Shown here: piece after piece, positions 47,605 to 57,349 of the stretch
How the letters are laid out: the number at the start of each line of letters is the position of its first letter
Numbering within the stretch: position 1 is the stretch's first letter
Source of the DNA: Parazoarcus communis
GTDB taxonomy: Bacteria; Pseudomonadota; Gammaproteobacteria; Burkholderiales; Rhodocyclaceae
Direction: 5' to 3'
DNA length: 64,000 nt
NCBI RefSeq assembly: GCF_003111645.1
Contig: NZ_CP022187.1
Location: 248,001 to 312,000, forward strand
Program-made: the position numbers and the translations under genes
The notes under the pieces: generated by a model
The model's database searches: none
Seen by the model: only the letters and a program-made list of their open reading frames with translations
What the model was told of the DNA's origin: nothing

Positions 47605-48803
47605 TTCATCAGGGTGTTGATTTCGATGATCGGCTGCATCACCGCCAGCACGATCACCAGCACGACGCCGCCCATTGCCAGCAGCAGTGCGGGTTCTAGC
47701 AGGCTCGCGAGCACGGCGCCGCGGCTTTCGAGTTCCTGTTGCTGAAGGCGGGCGGCACGCGCCAGCAGTTCGTCGAGCCGGCCGGTGGTCTCACCGCTGG
47801 CGATCATGTGCACCAGCAGCGGTGGAAAGGCGCGCGTGGCACCGAGCGCCCGCGCCAGGCTCTGTCCCTCGCGCACGCGGGCGGCCGCAGCCTCGACTGC
47901 ATCGCGGATCGGCAGGCGCGCGATCACGCGGCCCCCGGCTTCGAGCGCGGTCAGCAGGGGCACGCCGCTGCCGGCGAGGATGGACAGCGTGCTGGCAAAG
48001 CGTGCCGCGTCCAGCGTGCGCAGGTGGCGGCCGATGACGGGAAGGGCGAGCAGGCGGGTTTCCCAGCGTCTGCGTACGGCGGTGTTGCGCAAGGCGAGAT
48101 GGGCGCAGAGGCCGGCGCCGGCGAGCGCGAGCATCAGCAGCCAGCCCCAGTCGCGCAGAAGGTCAGAGACGGCGATCAGGCCGCGCGTCAGCGGCGGCAG
48201 CGCCTGTTTGGTCTGTGCGAATACGCCGACGACCTGGGGCACCACATGGGTCATCAGGCCGATCACCACCAGCAGGGCAACGGCGGCGACGATCAACGGA
48301 TAGAGCAGGGCCTGCATCGTCTTCTGCTGCAGTTGCCCGTGCTGCTCCAGATAGTCGGCAAGCTGGTTCATGACCTCGGCAAGTTCGCCCGACTTCTCTC
48401 CGGCCGCAACCGAGGCGCGGTAGATCGCGGGGAAGGCGGCGGGGTAGCGGTCCAGCGCCGCTCGCAGGCTGTAGCCGGACAGGATCTCTGAGCGCAGGCC
48501 TGCAAGCAGCTGACGGGGACCTTCATCCTCGGCCTGCTCGATCAGCGCGGCGAGCGCCTGTTCCACGGTGAGGCCTGCGGCGAGCAGGGTGGCCCACTGA
48601 CGGGTGAGCAGCGCGAGCGCAGCGTCCTTGAGCCGGCGCGGCCGCCGGCCACTGCCGGGTGTGGCAGACACGGTGACCACATCGAGCGGGAACAGCCCGC
48701 GTTCGCGCAGCAGGGTGCGCGCGGCACGGCCGCTCTCGGCCTCGATCACCCCCTGGGTGGATTGGCCGCTGGTATCGAGTGCGCTGTAGCGGAAGGCTGT
48801 CAT
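47601..48803 (-). CDS. gspF: type II secretion inner-membrane platform protein F
   Basis: This 400-residue polytopic protein has two GspF/PilC domains, with membrane helices at about residues 165-190, 215-240 and 370-395. The repeated motif shows as GLTVEQALAAL in the first half and GVPLLTALEAGG in the second, each followed by a glycine-rich turn. GspF is the core of the assembly platform and contacts GspE and GspL. The ATG at 48803 (MTAFRYSALDTSGQ) is typical. It starts 7 bp after gspE ends. Confidence 0.95.
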   Translation of the reverse strand: MTAFRYSALDTSGQSTQGVIEAESGRAARTLLRERGLFPLDVVTVSATPGSGRRPRRLKDAALALLTRQWATLLAAGLTVEQALAALIEQAEDEGPRQLLAGLRSEILSGYSLRAALDRYPAAFPAIYRASVAAGEKSGELAEVMNQLADYLEQHGQLQQKTMQALLYPLIVAAVALLVVIGLMTHVVPQVVGVFAQTKQALPPLTRGLIAVSDLLRDWGWLLMLALAGAGLCAHLALRNTAVRRRWETRLLALPVIGRHLRTLDAARFASTLSILAGSGVPLLTALEAGGRVIARLPIRDAVEAAAARVREGQSLARALGATRAFPPLLVHMIASGETTGRLDELLARAARLQQQELESRGAVLASLLEPALLLAMGGVVLVIVLAVMQPIIEINTLMK

Positions 48804-48810
48804 CCGGGCC

Positions 48811-50280
48811 TCAGTCGCGGGTGGCGCGCAGCAGTTCTTCGACCGTGGTCGTGCCGTCGGCGAGCAGTCGAAGGCCGTCCTCGCGCAGTCCGCGGGCGCC
48901 ACCCTTGCGCGCATGGGCGCGCAAGGCAGCTTCGCCGGCGTCGTCATGGATCAGGCGGGCAGCCTCGGCGTCCACCGTCAGCAACTCGTAGATGCCACTG
49001 CGGCGCTGATAGCCGGTATGCCCGCACTCGGCGCAGCCGCTGGCCTGCCACAGCGTCTCCGGGCAGTCGGCACCGATCAGGGTACGTTCGCTGTCGCTGG
49101 CAGACTGCGGACTGCGGCAGGTCGGGCACAGGCGCCGCACCAGTCGCTGCGCGAGCACGCCGCGGATGCTGGAAGCGAGCAGGAAAGGCTCGATGCCCAT
49201 GTCGACCAGACGGGTGATGGCCGACGCCGCGTCGTTGGTGTGCAGCGTGGCGAGCACGAGGTGGCCGGTGAGGCTGGCCTGAACGGCGATGCGCGCGGTT
49301 TCGACGTCGCGGATTTCGCCGATCAGGATCACGTCCGGGTCCTGGCGAAGGATGGCGCGGAGGGCCCGCGCAAAGTCGAGTTCGATGCGTGGATTGACCT
49401 GGATCTGGGCGACGCCGGGGAGGTCGTATTCGACCGGATCCTCGACAGTGACGATGTTCTGGCGATCGCAGTCCATGGTCTGCAGTGCGGCGTACAGCGT
49501 GGTGCTCTTGCCCGAGCCGGTGGGGCCGGTGACGAGCAGGATGCCGTGGGGCTGCGTGAGCAGGTCCGCGAAGCGGGCGCGGATGTCGTCTGCCATGCCG
49601 ATGCGTTCGAGCCCAATCAGCGCGTTGCCCTTGTCCAGCAGACGCAGCACCAGGCGTTCGCCGTGTGTGGTGGGCAGCGTGGAGACGCGCACGTCCACCT
49701 GGCGGCCTGCAAGGCGCAGCGTGATGCGGCCGTCCTGTGGCAGACGCTTCTCGGCGATGTCGAGGCTGGCCATGATCTTGATGCGCGAGGCCATCGCCGC
49801 ATGCAGGCCACGGTGCGGGCGCGCGATGTCACGCAGCACGCCGTCTCGGCGCAGGCGCACCACCGAATGATGCTCGTAGGGTTCGATATGCACGTCCGAA
49901 GCCGCTTCGCGCACCGCTTGGGTCAGCAGCGCATTGATCATGCGGATCACCGGCGCATCGTCCTGCGATTCGAGCAGGTCTTCGACCGCGGGCAACTCAG
50001 TCATCAGCTGCGCAAGATCGACCTCGAGCCCGACGTCGGCAACGATCTCGGCGGCGCTGCCGTCTCCGGCGCTGTAGGTTTCCGCCAGATGCGTGTCGAA
50101 GCTCGCCTTTGGCACCGTCGCGAGCTGCAGCGGCAGGCCGAGGTGGCGGCGCACCTCGGCCACTGCGGCGAGGCTGGCGTCCTCGCGCAGCAGCACGTCG
50201 GCGTGTTCGGTGCCGATCGCGGTGACAAGCACGCCGTGGCGACGGGCAAAGGCGTAGGGCAGGTTGGGCGCCATGTTCAT
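48811..50280 (-). CDS. gspE: type II secretion ATPase E
   Basis: This 489-residue hexameric ATPase drives pseudopilus assembly from the cytoplasmic side. The N-terminal domain that binds GspL is followed by Walker A GPTGSGKST, the Asp box and Walker B LIGEIRDVETA, the His box TLHTND, and a CM zinc domain with CPTC and CAEC pairs. The ASDVHIEPYE box is present. The start overlaps nothing; gspD ends 3 bp upstream. All catalytic motifs are intact. Confidence 0.96.
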   Translation of the reverse strand: MNMAPNLPYAFARRHGVLVTAIGTEHADVLLREDASLAAVAEVRRHLGLPLQLATVPKASFDTHLAETYSAGDGSAAEIVADVGLEVDLAQLMTELPAVEDLLESQDDAPVIRMINALLTQAVREAASDVHIEPYEHHSVVRLRRDGVLRDIARPHRGLHAAMASRIKIMASLDIAEKRLPQDGRITLRLAGRQVDVRVSTLPTTHGERLVLRLLDKGNALIGLERIGMADDIRARFADLLTQPHGILLVTGPTGSGKSTTLYAALQTMDCDRQNIVTVEDPVEYDLPGVAQIQVNPRIELDFARALRAILRQDPDVILIGEIRDVETARIAVQASLTGHLVLATLHTNDAASAITRLVDMGIEPFLLASSIRGVLAQRLVRRLCPTCRSPQSASDSERTLIGADCPETLWQASGCAECGHTGYQRRSGIYELLTVDAEAARLIHDDAGEAALRAHARKGGARGLREDGLRLLADGTTTVEELLRATRD

Positions 50281-50283
50281 CGC

Positions 50284-52392
50284 CTAGTCGATGCGACGGA
50301 CTTCGGCTTCCTCGACCGGTGCCGGCGCGGTGCGCGGAACAGCCGGGGCGGGGCTGTCGAAGGCGGGCAGCTCCGGCGTGCCGGGTTCGCCACGCAGCAG
50401 ATCGCGCTTGCTGGCGGAGGCGCGTTGTTCGCCGATCACGTAGTCGTAGCGCGAGCGGGTGATGCCGGCGTAGTCCTCGCGCTCGCGCAGGATGACCGGA
50501 CGCAGGAACACGACCAGGTTGGTCTTGGTGCGCTTGCGCGTGTCGTAGCGGAACAGGGCGCCGGCCACCGGCACGTCGCCCAGCAGCGGAATCTTCTCCT
50601 CTCCGCCGCTGTAGCTGTCCTCTACCAGCCCGCCGAGCGCGATGATGGCGCCGTCGTCGATCATGACCATGGACTCGATCGAACGTTTGGTGGTGGTGGG
50701 GCCGTTGCCGGTGTCGGTGCTGGCGACCACGGCCGAGGCTTCCTGGTAGATCGCCAGGCGGATCGAGCCCCCTTCCGAGATCTGCGGCTTGACCTTGAGC
50801 GTGAGACCGACGTCCTTGCGCTCGATGGTCTGGAACGGGTTGCTGACGGTGCTGCCTGAGCCGGTGTTGGTGTATTGGCCGGTGACGAAGGGCACGTTGC
50901 GGCCGACGACGATCTTGGCCTCCTCGTTGTCGAGGGTGACGATGTTGGGCGTGGACAGGATGTTGGCGCTCACTTCGTTTTCGAGGAAGCGGGCAAGCAT
51001 GCCGAGGCGGATGATCTCGCCAACACCGGGAATGGTCACCTTGCCGTTGCCTACGGCGAGTGTCAGGCCGTTGCCGGGCGTGGCCATGGTGCCACTTGCT
51101 GCGCCGGTGATGAGTTGCATCAGGTTGTTGCCGCCGCTGCTGAACGAGGTGCCGCCGACAATGGCTGCGCTGCCGCTGTTGTCGCCCGCCGCCCACTGGA
51201 TGCCGAACTCCGCGGCGCGCTCGGTCGAGATCTCGGCGATCAGCGCTTCGATGTACACCTGTGCGCGGCGACGGTCGAGCTGGTCGATCACCACTCTCAG
51301 ATTGCGGTAGATGGCCTCAGGGGCGTTGATGATCAGCGCGTTGTTGACCGGGTCTGCCTGGACTGCGCCGCCCGTGCCGGTGTCACTTCGCGTGCGCTTG
51401 TTCGTCGAACTGCTGCGGGAGGCCGACGCGGCGATGCCCATCGCGTCGCCGCCCGCTGCTGCGCTGGCGCTGCTCGCACCCGTGCTGCTCAGCATGGCAC
51501 TGCCCTGCGTATCGGTGACGCCGCTGCCGCTCAGCGTGGCATTGAGCGTGTCGGCGACCTGGACTGCGTCGGCGTTCTTCAGGTAGACGACATGGATGTT
51601 TCCTGCGGCGCCGGGGCGGTCGAGGCTCGCCACGAGCTGGCGCACTGCGGAGATGCGGCTGGGCGTGTCGGCGCGCACCAGCAGGCTGTTGCTGTTGGGT
51701 TCGGCGAGGATCTGCACTGCGCCGGCGCCGGCGCCGGTGCCGCTGGCCGCTGCGCCGCGTTCGGCGAGGAGACGTGACAGCAGGGGCGCGAGGTCGACGG
51801 CCGCAGCGTGCCGCAGTTCGATCACGCCGAGGTCGCCCTGCACGACGTCGAGCGATTCGATGACGCTGGCGATGCGGGCAATGTTGCCGGCGTAATCGGT
51901 GACCACGAGTACGTTGTTCGCGGGAAACGCGCTCACCGAATTGTTCGGCGCAACCAGCGGGCGAATGACCGACACCATCTGCGCTGCCGACTCATGGCGG
52001 AGTGCGAATACCTGTGTCACCAGGCGATCGCCCCCGGCTGCTGCGACGTCTCTGCCCACCGGTACGGCATGCAGCTTGGCATCGGCCTCGGGGACGATCT
52101 TGGTCACCCCCTTGTCCTCGACGGCGGTATAGCCCTGCAGGCGTAGCGCCGAGAGCAGGATCTGATACGCAAGCTCGCGTGCCACCGGCGTGTTGGTGAC
52201 GATGTTGATCTTGCCTTTTACCCGGGGATCAACGAGGAAGTTCGTACCGGAGAGCTTGCCGATGGCCTGAATGACCGCATCGATGTCGGCGTTCTGGAAG
52301 TTGAGCGACACCGGGTCGTCGGCCGCGAACAATGGCAAGGGCAGAAAGGCGGCAAGCAGGACGAGACGACGCAGGCGGGAGACAAGCAGCAT
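50284..52392 (-). CDS. gspD: type II secretion secretin D
   Basis: This 702-residue protein forms the outer-membrane channel. It has a signal peptide (LVLLAAFLPLPLFAADD), an N0 domain (VSLNFQNADIDAVIQAIGKLSGTNF), three N domains with serine- and alanine-rich linkers, and the C-terminal secretin core with VPFVTGQYTNTG and VPVAGALFRY. A short S-domain-like tail follows. No cognate pilotin gene is seen nearby. It is 12 bp after gspC. Confidence 0.96.
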   Translation of the reverse strand: MLLVSRLRRLVLLAAFLPLPLFAADDPVSLNFQNADIDAVIQAIGKLSGTNFLVDPRVKGKINIVTNTPVARELAYQILLSALRLQGYTAVEDKGVTKIVPEADAKLHAVPVGRDVAAAGGDRLVTQVFALRHESAAQMVSVIRPLVAPNNSVSAFPANNVLVVTDYAGNIARIASVIESLDVVQGDLGVIELRHAAAVDLAPLLSRLLAERGAAASGTGAGAGAVQILAEPNSNSLLVRADTPSRISAVRQLVASLDRPGAAGNIHVVYLKNADAVQVADTLNATLSGSGVTDTQGSAMLSSTGASSASAAAGGDAMGIAASASRSSSTNKRTRSDTGTGGAVQADPVNNALIINAPEAIYRNLRVVIDQLDRRRAQVYIEALIAEISTERAAEFGIQWAAGDNSGSAAIVGGTSFSSGGNNLMQLITGAASGTMATPGNGLTLAVGNGKVTIPGVGEIIRLGMLARFLENEVSANILSTPNIVTLDNEEAKIVVGRNVPFVTGQYTNTGSGSTVSNPFQTIERKDVGLTLKVKPQISEGGSIRLAIYQEASAVVASTDTGNGPTTTKRSIESMVMIDDGAIIALGGLVEDSYSGGEEKIPLLGDVPVAGALFRYDTRKRTKTNLVVFLRPVILREREDYAGITRSRYDYVIGEQRASASKRDLLRGEPGTPELPAFDSPAPAVPRTAPAPVEEAEVRRID

Positions 52393-52404
52393 GGTGGTTT
52401 GGGT

Positions 52405-52905
52405 TCAATCCGTTGAGATGGCATCGGTGCGGGTGTCGCTGGTGGCGACCGGCGAGGTCGTGCTGTCCGCCCCTGTCATGTGCAACGCCACGGTGCGTCC
52501 GTCCGCAGCGAGTTCGATCCGGTCAGGCAGGATTCGCACCAGGCGCAGCCCGTCTGCCAGCGTTTCGTCCTGCAGGAGTGCAAGTGTTTCTCCGTCTGGT
52601 CTGCGCAGCAGGGCGAAGCCCGGTCGCTGGCCGAAGCCGGTCGCGAGGCCGATCAGCTGGTAGTCGGTGTGCACTTGCGTGTGGGGCGCGGGTTCGCTTT
52701 CGCCGCTGCCGAGCGCACGCACGATGTCGCGCGCCGCGCTTCTGGGGTCTGCAGTGTGCGACGGCAGTGCGCTGACCGGATCGGGTGCGGTGAGTTGCCA
52801 GAAGACCGTCGCGCACGTCCACGCCGCGACACTCAGCGCAAGGCCCCAGGCCAGCACAGGCAGCCAGGCCTCAAGGCGACGGACGATGGCGGGCAGGGAG
52901 ATCAT
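52405..52905 (-). CDS. gspC: type II secretion protein C
   Basis: This 166-residue inner-membrane protein has one membrane helix (about residues 14-34) and a periplasmic HR domain (about 75-140) that contacts the secretin. It is short: the PDZ or coiled-coil end of the classical GspC (about 270-300 residues) is absent, as in several betaproteobacterial and XcpP-like variants. It opens the gsp operon. I chose the ATG at 52905, because the membrane segment begins soon after; the frame is open 16 codons more. Confidence 0.85.
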   Translation of the reverse strand: MISLPAIVRRLEAWLPVLAWGLALSVAAWTCATVFWQLTAPDPVSALPSHTADPRSAARDIVRALGSGESEPAPHTQVHTDYQLIGLATGFGQRPGFALLRRPDGETLALLQDETLADGLRLVRILPDRIELAADGRTVALHMTGADSTTSPVATSDTRTDAISTD

Positions 52906-53021
52906 TGCGATGCATGGGGCTGCCGGGCTTGCAGCAGGGTGGAGCAAGCACATGAAGGCATGGGTTGAAAATGGGTTGAGAATGGGGGGGCGCCGGGCTG
53001 GGGTTCAGGAGCGCAGGAATA

Positions 53022-53061
53022 CCCGGTGCTGCATCCCCTTCTTCGGGAATGCAGCACCGGG
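53022..53061. repeat. strong 13-bp inverted repeat between phoX and gspC
   Basis: CCCGGTGCTGCAT (53022-53034) and ATGCAGCACCGGG (53049-53061) are perfect arms, and the 14-nt loop can extend the stem with CCC/GGG. No T-tract follows on either strand. It lies 44 bp after phoX and about 115 bp before gspC, both minus-strand, so it may block or weaken read-through, or protect the phoX mRNA end. Confidence 0.8.
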
Positions 53062-53105
53062 CTCGGCCCTTGGCCCTGCGGAGGCAAGGGAGCGGGCTGG
53101 GACGA

Positions 53106-55031
53106 TCAGGTGCCGATCACGCCACCGTCGTTCTTGGTGATGATGATCGTGGCCGAACGCGGGCGTGCGCTGCCGCCCTCCGGCCAGTTGCTGTTGCCGC
53201 CTTCACCCGGATGCTGGATGTTGATGAACATGGTCTTGCTGTCCGGGGTGAAGGTGACGCCGGTGATCTCGCACTCCTTCGGGCCGGTGAAGAAGCGGCG
53301 GATCTCCTTGGTCGTGGGGTCGGCACACAGCATCTGGTTGTTGCCCTGGCCAGCGTACTCGCCGCTGTTGCTGTAGTTGCCGTCGGTCTGGATCCACAGG
53401 CGGCCGGCGTCGTCGAAGGCAAGGCCGTCCGGGCTGTTGAAGGTGTTATCGACGGTGACGTTGTCCGAGCCCGACTTGAGGTTGCTGCGATCGGGGTAGA
53501 CGTTCGGATTGCCGGCCAGTACGAAGATGTCCCACTCGAAGGTCAGTGCGGCTGCGTCGCCACCGGTTTCGCGCCAGCGCACGATCTGGCCGTAGCGGTT
53601 GGCGGTACGGGGGTTGGCGTCGTCGGTGACGGAGCGGCCCGAGTTGTTGGTCAGGGTTGCATAGACTTCGCCGGTGCTCGGATGAACGGTGACCCATTCC
53701 GGGCGATCCATCTTGGTGGCGCCGACAGCGTCTGCAGCAAGCCGGGTATGAATCAGCACTTCGGCCTGGCTGGCAAAGCGTGCATCGGCGGCGAGGGTGG
53801 CATTGGCCGTCTTGTCGAGCAGGATCCACTCGCCATTGCCCATGAAGTCGCCCGTGGTCGAGCCATCGTTGAAGCGGGCAACATAGAGCTTGCCCGAGTC
53901 CAGCAGGTTGGCGTTGGCACGGTCGTTGCCCTTGGTGTAGACACCATCGGATACGAACTTGTAGATGTAGTCGTTGGCCTGGTCGTCACCCATGTACACC
54001 ACGACATGATTGTCGGGGGTCAGGGTGTAGGCAGCATTCTCATGCTTGATGCGACCGAGTGCGGTGCGCTTCTTCGGTGTCGAATGACGGTCGAAGGGGT
54101 CGATCTCCACGATCCAGCCGAAACGGTTCGATTCGTTGGGCTCCTTCGCGTAGTCGAAACGGTCGATGTATTGCTCCCAGCCGTAGCCGGTGGTCTGACC
54201 GCTGACGCCATAGCGCTTCTGCGCAGTCGTGCGCGTGTCGCTGCCGCTGCGGGTGCCGAAGTACTGGTTGAAGTTTTCTTCACAGGTCAGGTAGGTGCCC
54301 CACGGCGTGTAACCGTTGCCGCAGTTGTTCAGCGTGCCGCGAACCAGGGTGCCCGACGCATCGGCGCTGGTCTTCATCAGCGCGTCGCCTGCAGCAGGTC
54401 CGGTGATCAGCATCGGCGTGTCGCCGGTGATGCGACGGTTGTACTGGGAGTCGATGACGATCTCCCACTTGCCGCTCCTGAGCTTGATGTGAATGACCGA
54501 TACGCCGTGGGCGTGGATGGCCTTGTAGGCATCGTCAGCGCTGTTCGAAACGCCATCGGCAAACAGGTGGCGAGTGTTCACGTATTCGTGGTTCATCACC
54601 AGCAGGCCTTCCTTGCTGCCGTTGAGCGCAAAGTAGTGAATGCCGTCGTGGTTGTCGCCGACCTGACGAGCCTGGGCTGCGGCATCGTCGCTGGCGTCGC
54701 TGGCCCAGGTCGAACCTGGACCGGTGGAAAAGAGCGGCGTGCCCCACGGCGCGAACACGGTTGCCGTGTAACCCGGGGCGACGGCGACGCTGTCGTCGGT
54801 CGACGTCGGGATGGCGGTGAAGCCGAGGAGCGGGCCTGCCGGCGGCTTGGGATTGACCTCGATGATGCAGCCGCTCAGACCGCCTGACATGAAGGCAGCG
54901 GCCGACAGGCCGAGACCGGTCTTGAAGAAGCCACGGCGGCTGACGGCGCGATTCACGACCGACTGGAAGTGTTCGTTGCTGGAGGTATTGGTCGGCAGGT
55001 CTTCGGAATCGAGCGGCGTTGACTGAGACAT
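53106..55031 (-). CDS. phoX: PhoX-family alkaline phosphatase (DUF839), Tat-exported
   Basis: This 641-residue protein belongs to the PhoX/DUF839 family of Ca2+/Fe3+-dependent phosphatases. A twin-arginine signal appears at about residues 31-60 (AVSRRGFFKTGLGLSAAAFMSGG), ending in LSGC, which could also be a lipobox. The beta-propeller body has family motifs such as GTYLTCEENFNQYFG, DAGRLWIQTDGNYSN and ECEITGVTFTPD. It should be folded in the cytoplasm, exported by Tat, and either kept at the membrane or passed outside. The adjacent T2SS is a candidate route. GGAG precedes the ATG. I found no clear Pho box upstream. Confidence 0.88.
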   Translation of the reverse strand: MSQSTPLDSEDLPTNTSSNEHFQSVVNRAVSRRGFFKTGLGLSAAAFMSGGLSGCIIEVNPKPPAGPLLGFTAIPTSTDDSVAVAPGYTATVFAPWGTPLFSTGPGSTWASDASDDAAAQARQVGDNHDGIHYFALNGSKEGLLVMNHEYVNTRHLFADGVSNSADDAYKAIHAHGVSVIHIKLRSGKWEIVIDSQYNRRITGDTPMLITGPAAGDALMKTSADASGTLVRGTLNNCGNGYTPWGTYLTCEENFNQYFGTRSGSDTRTTAQKRYGVSGQTTGYGWEQYIDRFDYAKEPNESNRFGWIVEIDPFDRHSTPKKRTALGRIKHENAAYTLTPDNHVVVYMGDDQANDYIYKFVSDGVYTKGNDRANANLLDSGKLYVARFNDGSTTGDFMGNGEWILLDKTANATLAADARFASQAEVLIHTRLAADAVGATKMDRPEWVTVHPSTGEVYATLTNNSGRSVTDDANPRTANRYGQIVRWRETGGDAAALTFEWDIFVLAGNPNVYPDRSNLKSGSDNVTVDNTFNSPDGLAFDDAGRLWIQTDGNYSNSGEYAGQGNNQMLCADPTTKEIRRFFTGPKECEITGVTFTPDSKTMFINIQHPGEGGNSNWPEGGSARPRSATIIITKNDGGVIGT

Positions 55032-55279
55032 TCATGTTCTCCGGGGGGATAAGAGACCCGGATTCTGGGCACGACATATTGCAATGGCGTGAAACGGAGC
55101 GCGGCGACCTCATCCGTGCCCCAATTAGTGTGTCTGGCGCCTGGTGACGCCGTGTCTGCGCGACGGTCCCGGCGCCCGGGGGCAGGGCCGGGTCTGCTCC
55201 ACATTCGTGCGATTACGCGTGTGCCAACGGGCACCGGGCAGGACGCTTGGCTTAGAATGCCGCTTTGCCTGCGCTTTTC

Positions 55280-57241
55280 ATGACCGACTTCGCCCATCTC
55301 TTTTCGTCCGATGGCCCGCTGGTGCAGGCGATTCCCGGCTATCGTCCGCGCCCGCAGCAGGTCGAGATGGCGCAGAAGATCGGTGAAGCCATTCGCGGCA
55401 ACCGTGTGCTGGTGGCTGAGGCGGGGACGGGGACGGGCAAGACCTTCGCCTATCTCGTGCCAGCACTGATGTCGGGTGGCAAGGTGATCGTGTCCACCGG
55501 CACGAAGACGCTGCAGGATCAGCTCTTCAATCGCGACCTCCCGACGGTGCGGGCCGCGCTCAAGGTGCCGGTGTCGATTGCGCTGCTCAAGGGGCGCGCC
55601 AATTACGTGTGCCATTACCACCTCGAGCGTAACGAGCGCGACGGGCGCTTCCAGACGCCGCAGGACGCGGCCGACCTGCGCGCCATCTCGCGCTTTGCCC
55701 GCGTCACCCAGAGCGGCGACAAGGCCGAATGCACCGATGTGCGCGAAGACTCCGCAGCGTGGATCGCGGCGACCTCCACCCGCGACAACTGCCTCGGACA
55801 GGACTGCCCGCAGGTGAAGGAGTGCTTCGTCATGCAGGCGCGCCGCACAGCGATGGAAGCCGATGTAGTGGTGGTGAACCATCACCTCTTCTTTGCCGAC
55901 GTGATGCTGCGCGACGAAGGCATGGGCGAATTGTTGCCTGCCTGCAATGCCGTGATCTTCGACGAGGCGCATCAGCTGCCGGAGACGGCCAGCCTGTTCT
56001 TTGGCGAAACGGTGTCGACTTCACAGGTGCTGGAGCTGGCGCGCGATACGCGCTCGGAGACCGTCTCCGGCGCGCGCGACTGCATCGCCCTGATCGACGA
56101 GACCCGGGCGCTCGAGAAAGCGGCACGTGACCTGCGATTGGTGTTCGGCACCGAGAGCACCCGCATGTCCGCGGCACAGGCGGCGGAGAAAGAGGACTTT
56201 ACCGCGCAGGTGGACGCACTTGCAGCCGCGCTCGACAAGATGGAGGTCGTGCTCGATACACAGGCCGAACGTTCGGAGGGGCTCGCGAACTGCTTGCGCC
56301 GGGCGCAGGAAATGAGCGAGCGGCTGCGGCGCTGGCTCAGCCCTGAAGAGAAGGATCTGATCCGCTGGGTGGAGATCTTTGCCCAGTCGCTGGCGCTCAA
56401 TGCCACGCCGCTGCATGTGTCCGACGTCTTCAAGCGTCAGCTCGAGGCGCAGCCGCGGGCCTGGGTGTTTACCTCGGCCACGCTCGCCGTCGGCAAGGCT
56501 GACTTCGGTCATTACAACCGCGAGCTCGGGCTGGCGTGGATGGACCCGCCGCCGATGACCGCGGTCTGGGGCAGCCCCTTCGACTACGCTACTCAGGCGC
56601 TCCTGTATGCGCCGCAAGGCATGCCCGACCCCAACTCGCCCGACTACATCGAGGCGGTTGCCCGTACCGCGCTGCCGCTGATCCGCGCCGCGCGCGGGCG
56701 CGCTTTCGTGCTGTGCACCTCCCTGCGTGCGATGCGCCGGGTGCACGAGCTGATCGCGGACGGGCTGCAGCAGGCCAATGATCCGCTGCCCTTGCTGCTG
56801 CAGGGTGAAGGTTCGCGTACCGAACTGTTGGACCGTTTCCGCAAGCTCGGCAATGCGGTGCTCGTGGCCAGCCAGAGCTTCTGGGAAGGCGTCGACGTGC
56901 CCGGCGACGCGCTGTCGCTGGTGGTGATCGACAAGCTGCCCTTTGCGCCGCCTGACGATCCGGTGCTTGCCGCCCGCGTTGAGCACATGCAGCGTCAGGG
57001 CTTGAGCCCTTTCATTCACCATCAGTTGCCACGCGCGGTCATCAGCATGAAGCAGGGCGCCGGGCGGCTGATCCGTACCGAGCGTGACAGCGGCGTGCTG
57101 TGCATCTGCGACCCGCGCATGATCGAGAAGTCCTACGGCAAGGTGGTGTGGCGCAGCCTGCCGCCGATGCGCCGGACCCGTGTCGAGGGCGAGGCGGTCG
57201 CCTTTCTCGAAAACCTGCCGCCTCCGCGAAGTGCCGACTGA
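55280..57241 (+). CDS. ATP-dependent DNA helicase of the DinG/YoaA (XPD-like) family
   Basis: This 653-residue superfamily 2 helicase has Walker A AEAGTGTGKTFAY, motif Ia STGTKTLQDQL, DEAH at 228-231, motif V/VI regions SQSFWEGVDVPG and QGAGRLIRTERDSG. Four cysteines suited to a 4Fe-4S cluster stand between motifs I and II (NYVCHYH, ECTDV, NCLGQDCPQ, KECFV), as in XPD and DinG. It unwinds DNA 5'-3' during repair or replication conflicts. Size is closer to YoaA (about 636) than to DinG (about 716). ATG 55280 is the natural start, divergent from phoX. Confidence 0.92.
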   Translation: MTDFAHLFSSDGPLVQAIPGYRPRPQQVEMAQKIGEAIRGNRVLVAEAGTGTGKTFAYLVPALMSGGKVIVSTGTKTLQDQLFNRDLPTVRAALKVPVSIALLKGRANYVCHYHLERNERDGRFQTPQDAADLRAISRFARVTQSGDKAECTDVREDSAAWIAATSTRDNCLGQDCPQVKECFVMQARRTAMEADVVVVNHHLFFADVMLRDEGMGELLPACNAVIFDEAHQLPETASLFFGETVSTSQVLELARDTRSETVSGARDCIALIDETRALEKAARDLRLVFGTESTRMSAAQAAEKEDFTAQVDALAAALDKMEVVLDTQAERSEGLANCLRRAQEMSERLRRWLSPEEKDLIRWVEIFAQSLALNATPLHVSDVFKRQLEAQPRAWVFTSATLAVGKADFGHYNRELGLAWMDPPPMTAVWGSPFDYATQALLYAPQGMPDPNSPDYIEAVARTALPLIRAARGRAFVLCTSLRAMRRVHELIADGLQQANDPLPLLLQGEGSRTELLDRFRKLGNAVLVASQSFWEGVDVPGDALSLVVIDKLPFAPPDDPVLAARVEHMQRQGLSPFIHHQLPRAVISMKQGAGRLIRTERDSGVLCICDPRMIEKSYGKVVWRSLPPMRRTRVEGEAVAFLENLPPPRSAD

Positions 57242-57349
57242 ATCCGGCTGCGCCGCACACCGTCACAGCCTGTTTGCGATCAAGTCCGGCCTGGACCGGC
57301 TTGTTGTATGCTCTTTGTCCCGAACAAAGAGACGTCGGTCAGACGCACA

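Noticed and set aside
48913-50859. 648-codon plus-strand frame opposite gspE and gspD
   Set aside because: It spans the junction of two well-supported genes on the other strand and shows no motif.
53049-54887. 612-codon plus-strand frame opposite phoX
   Set aside because: Shadow of phoX; the composition (many Val, Gly, Ala, His) has no matching domain.
55032-55279. Pho box upstream of phoX
   Set aside because: I could not find two CTGTCAT-like half-sites at the right spacing on the minus strand.
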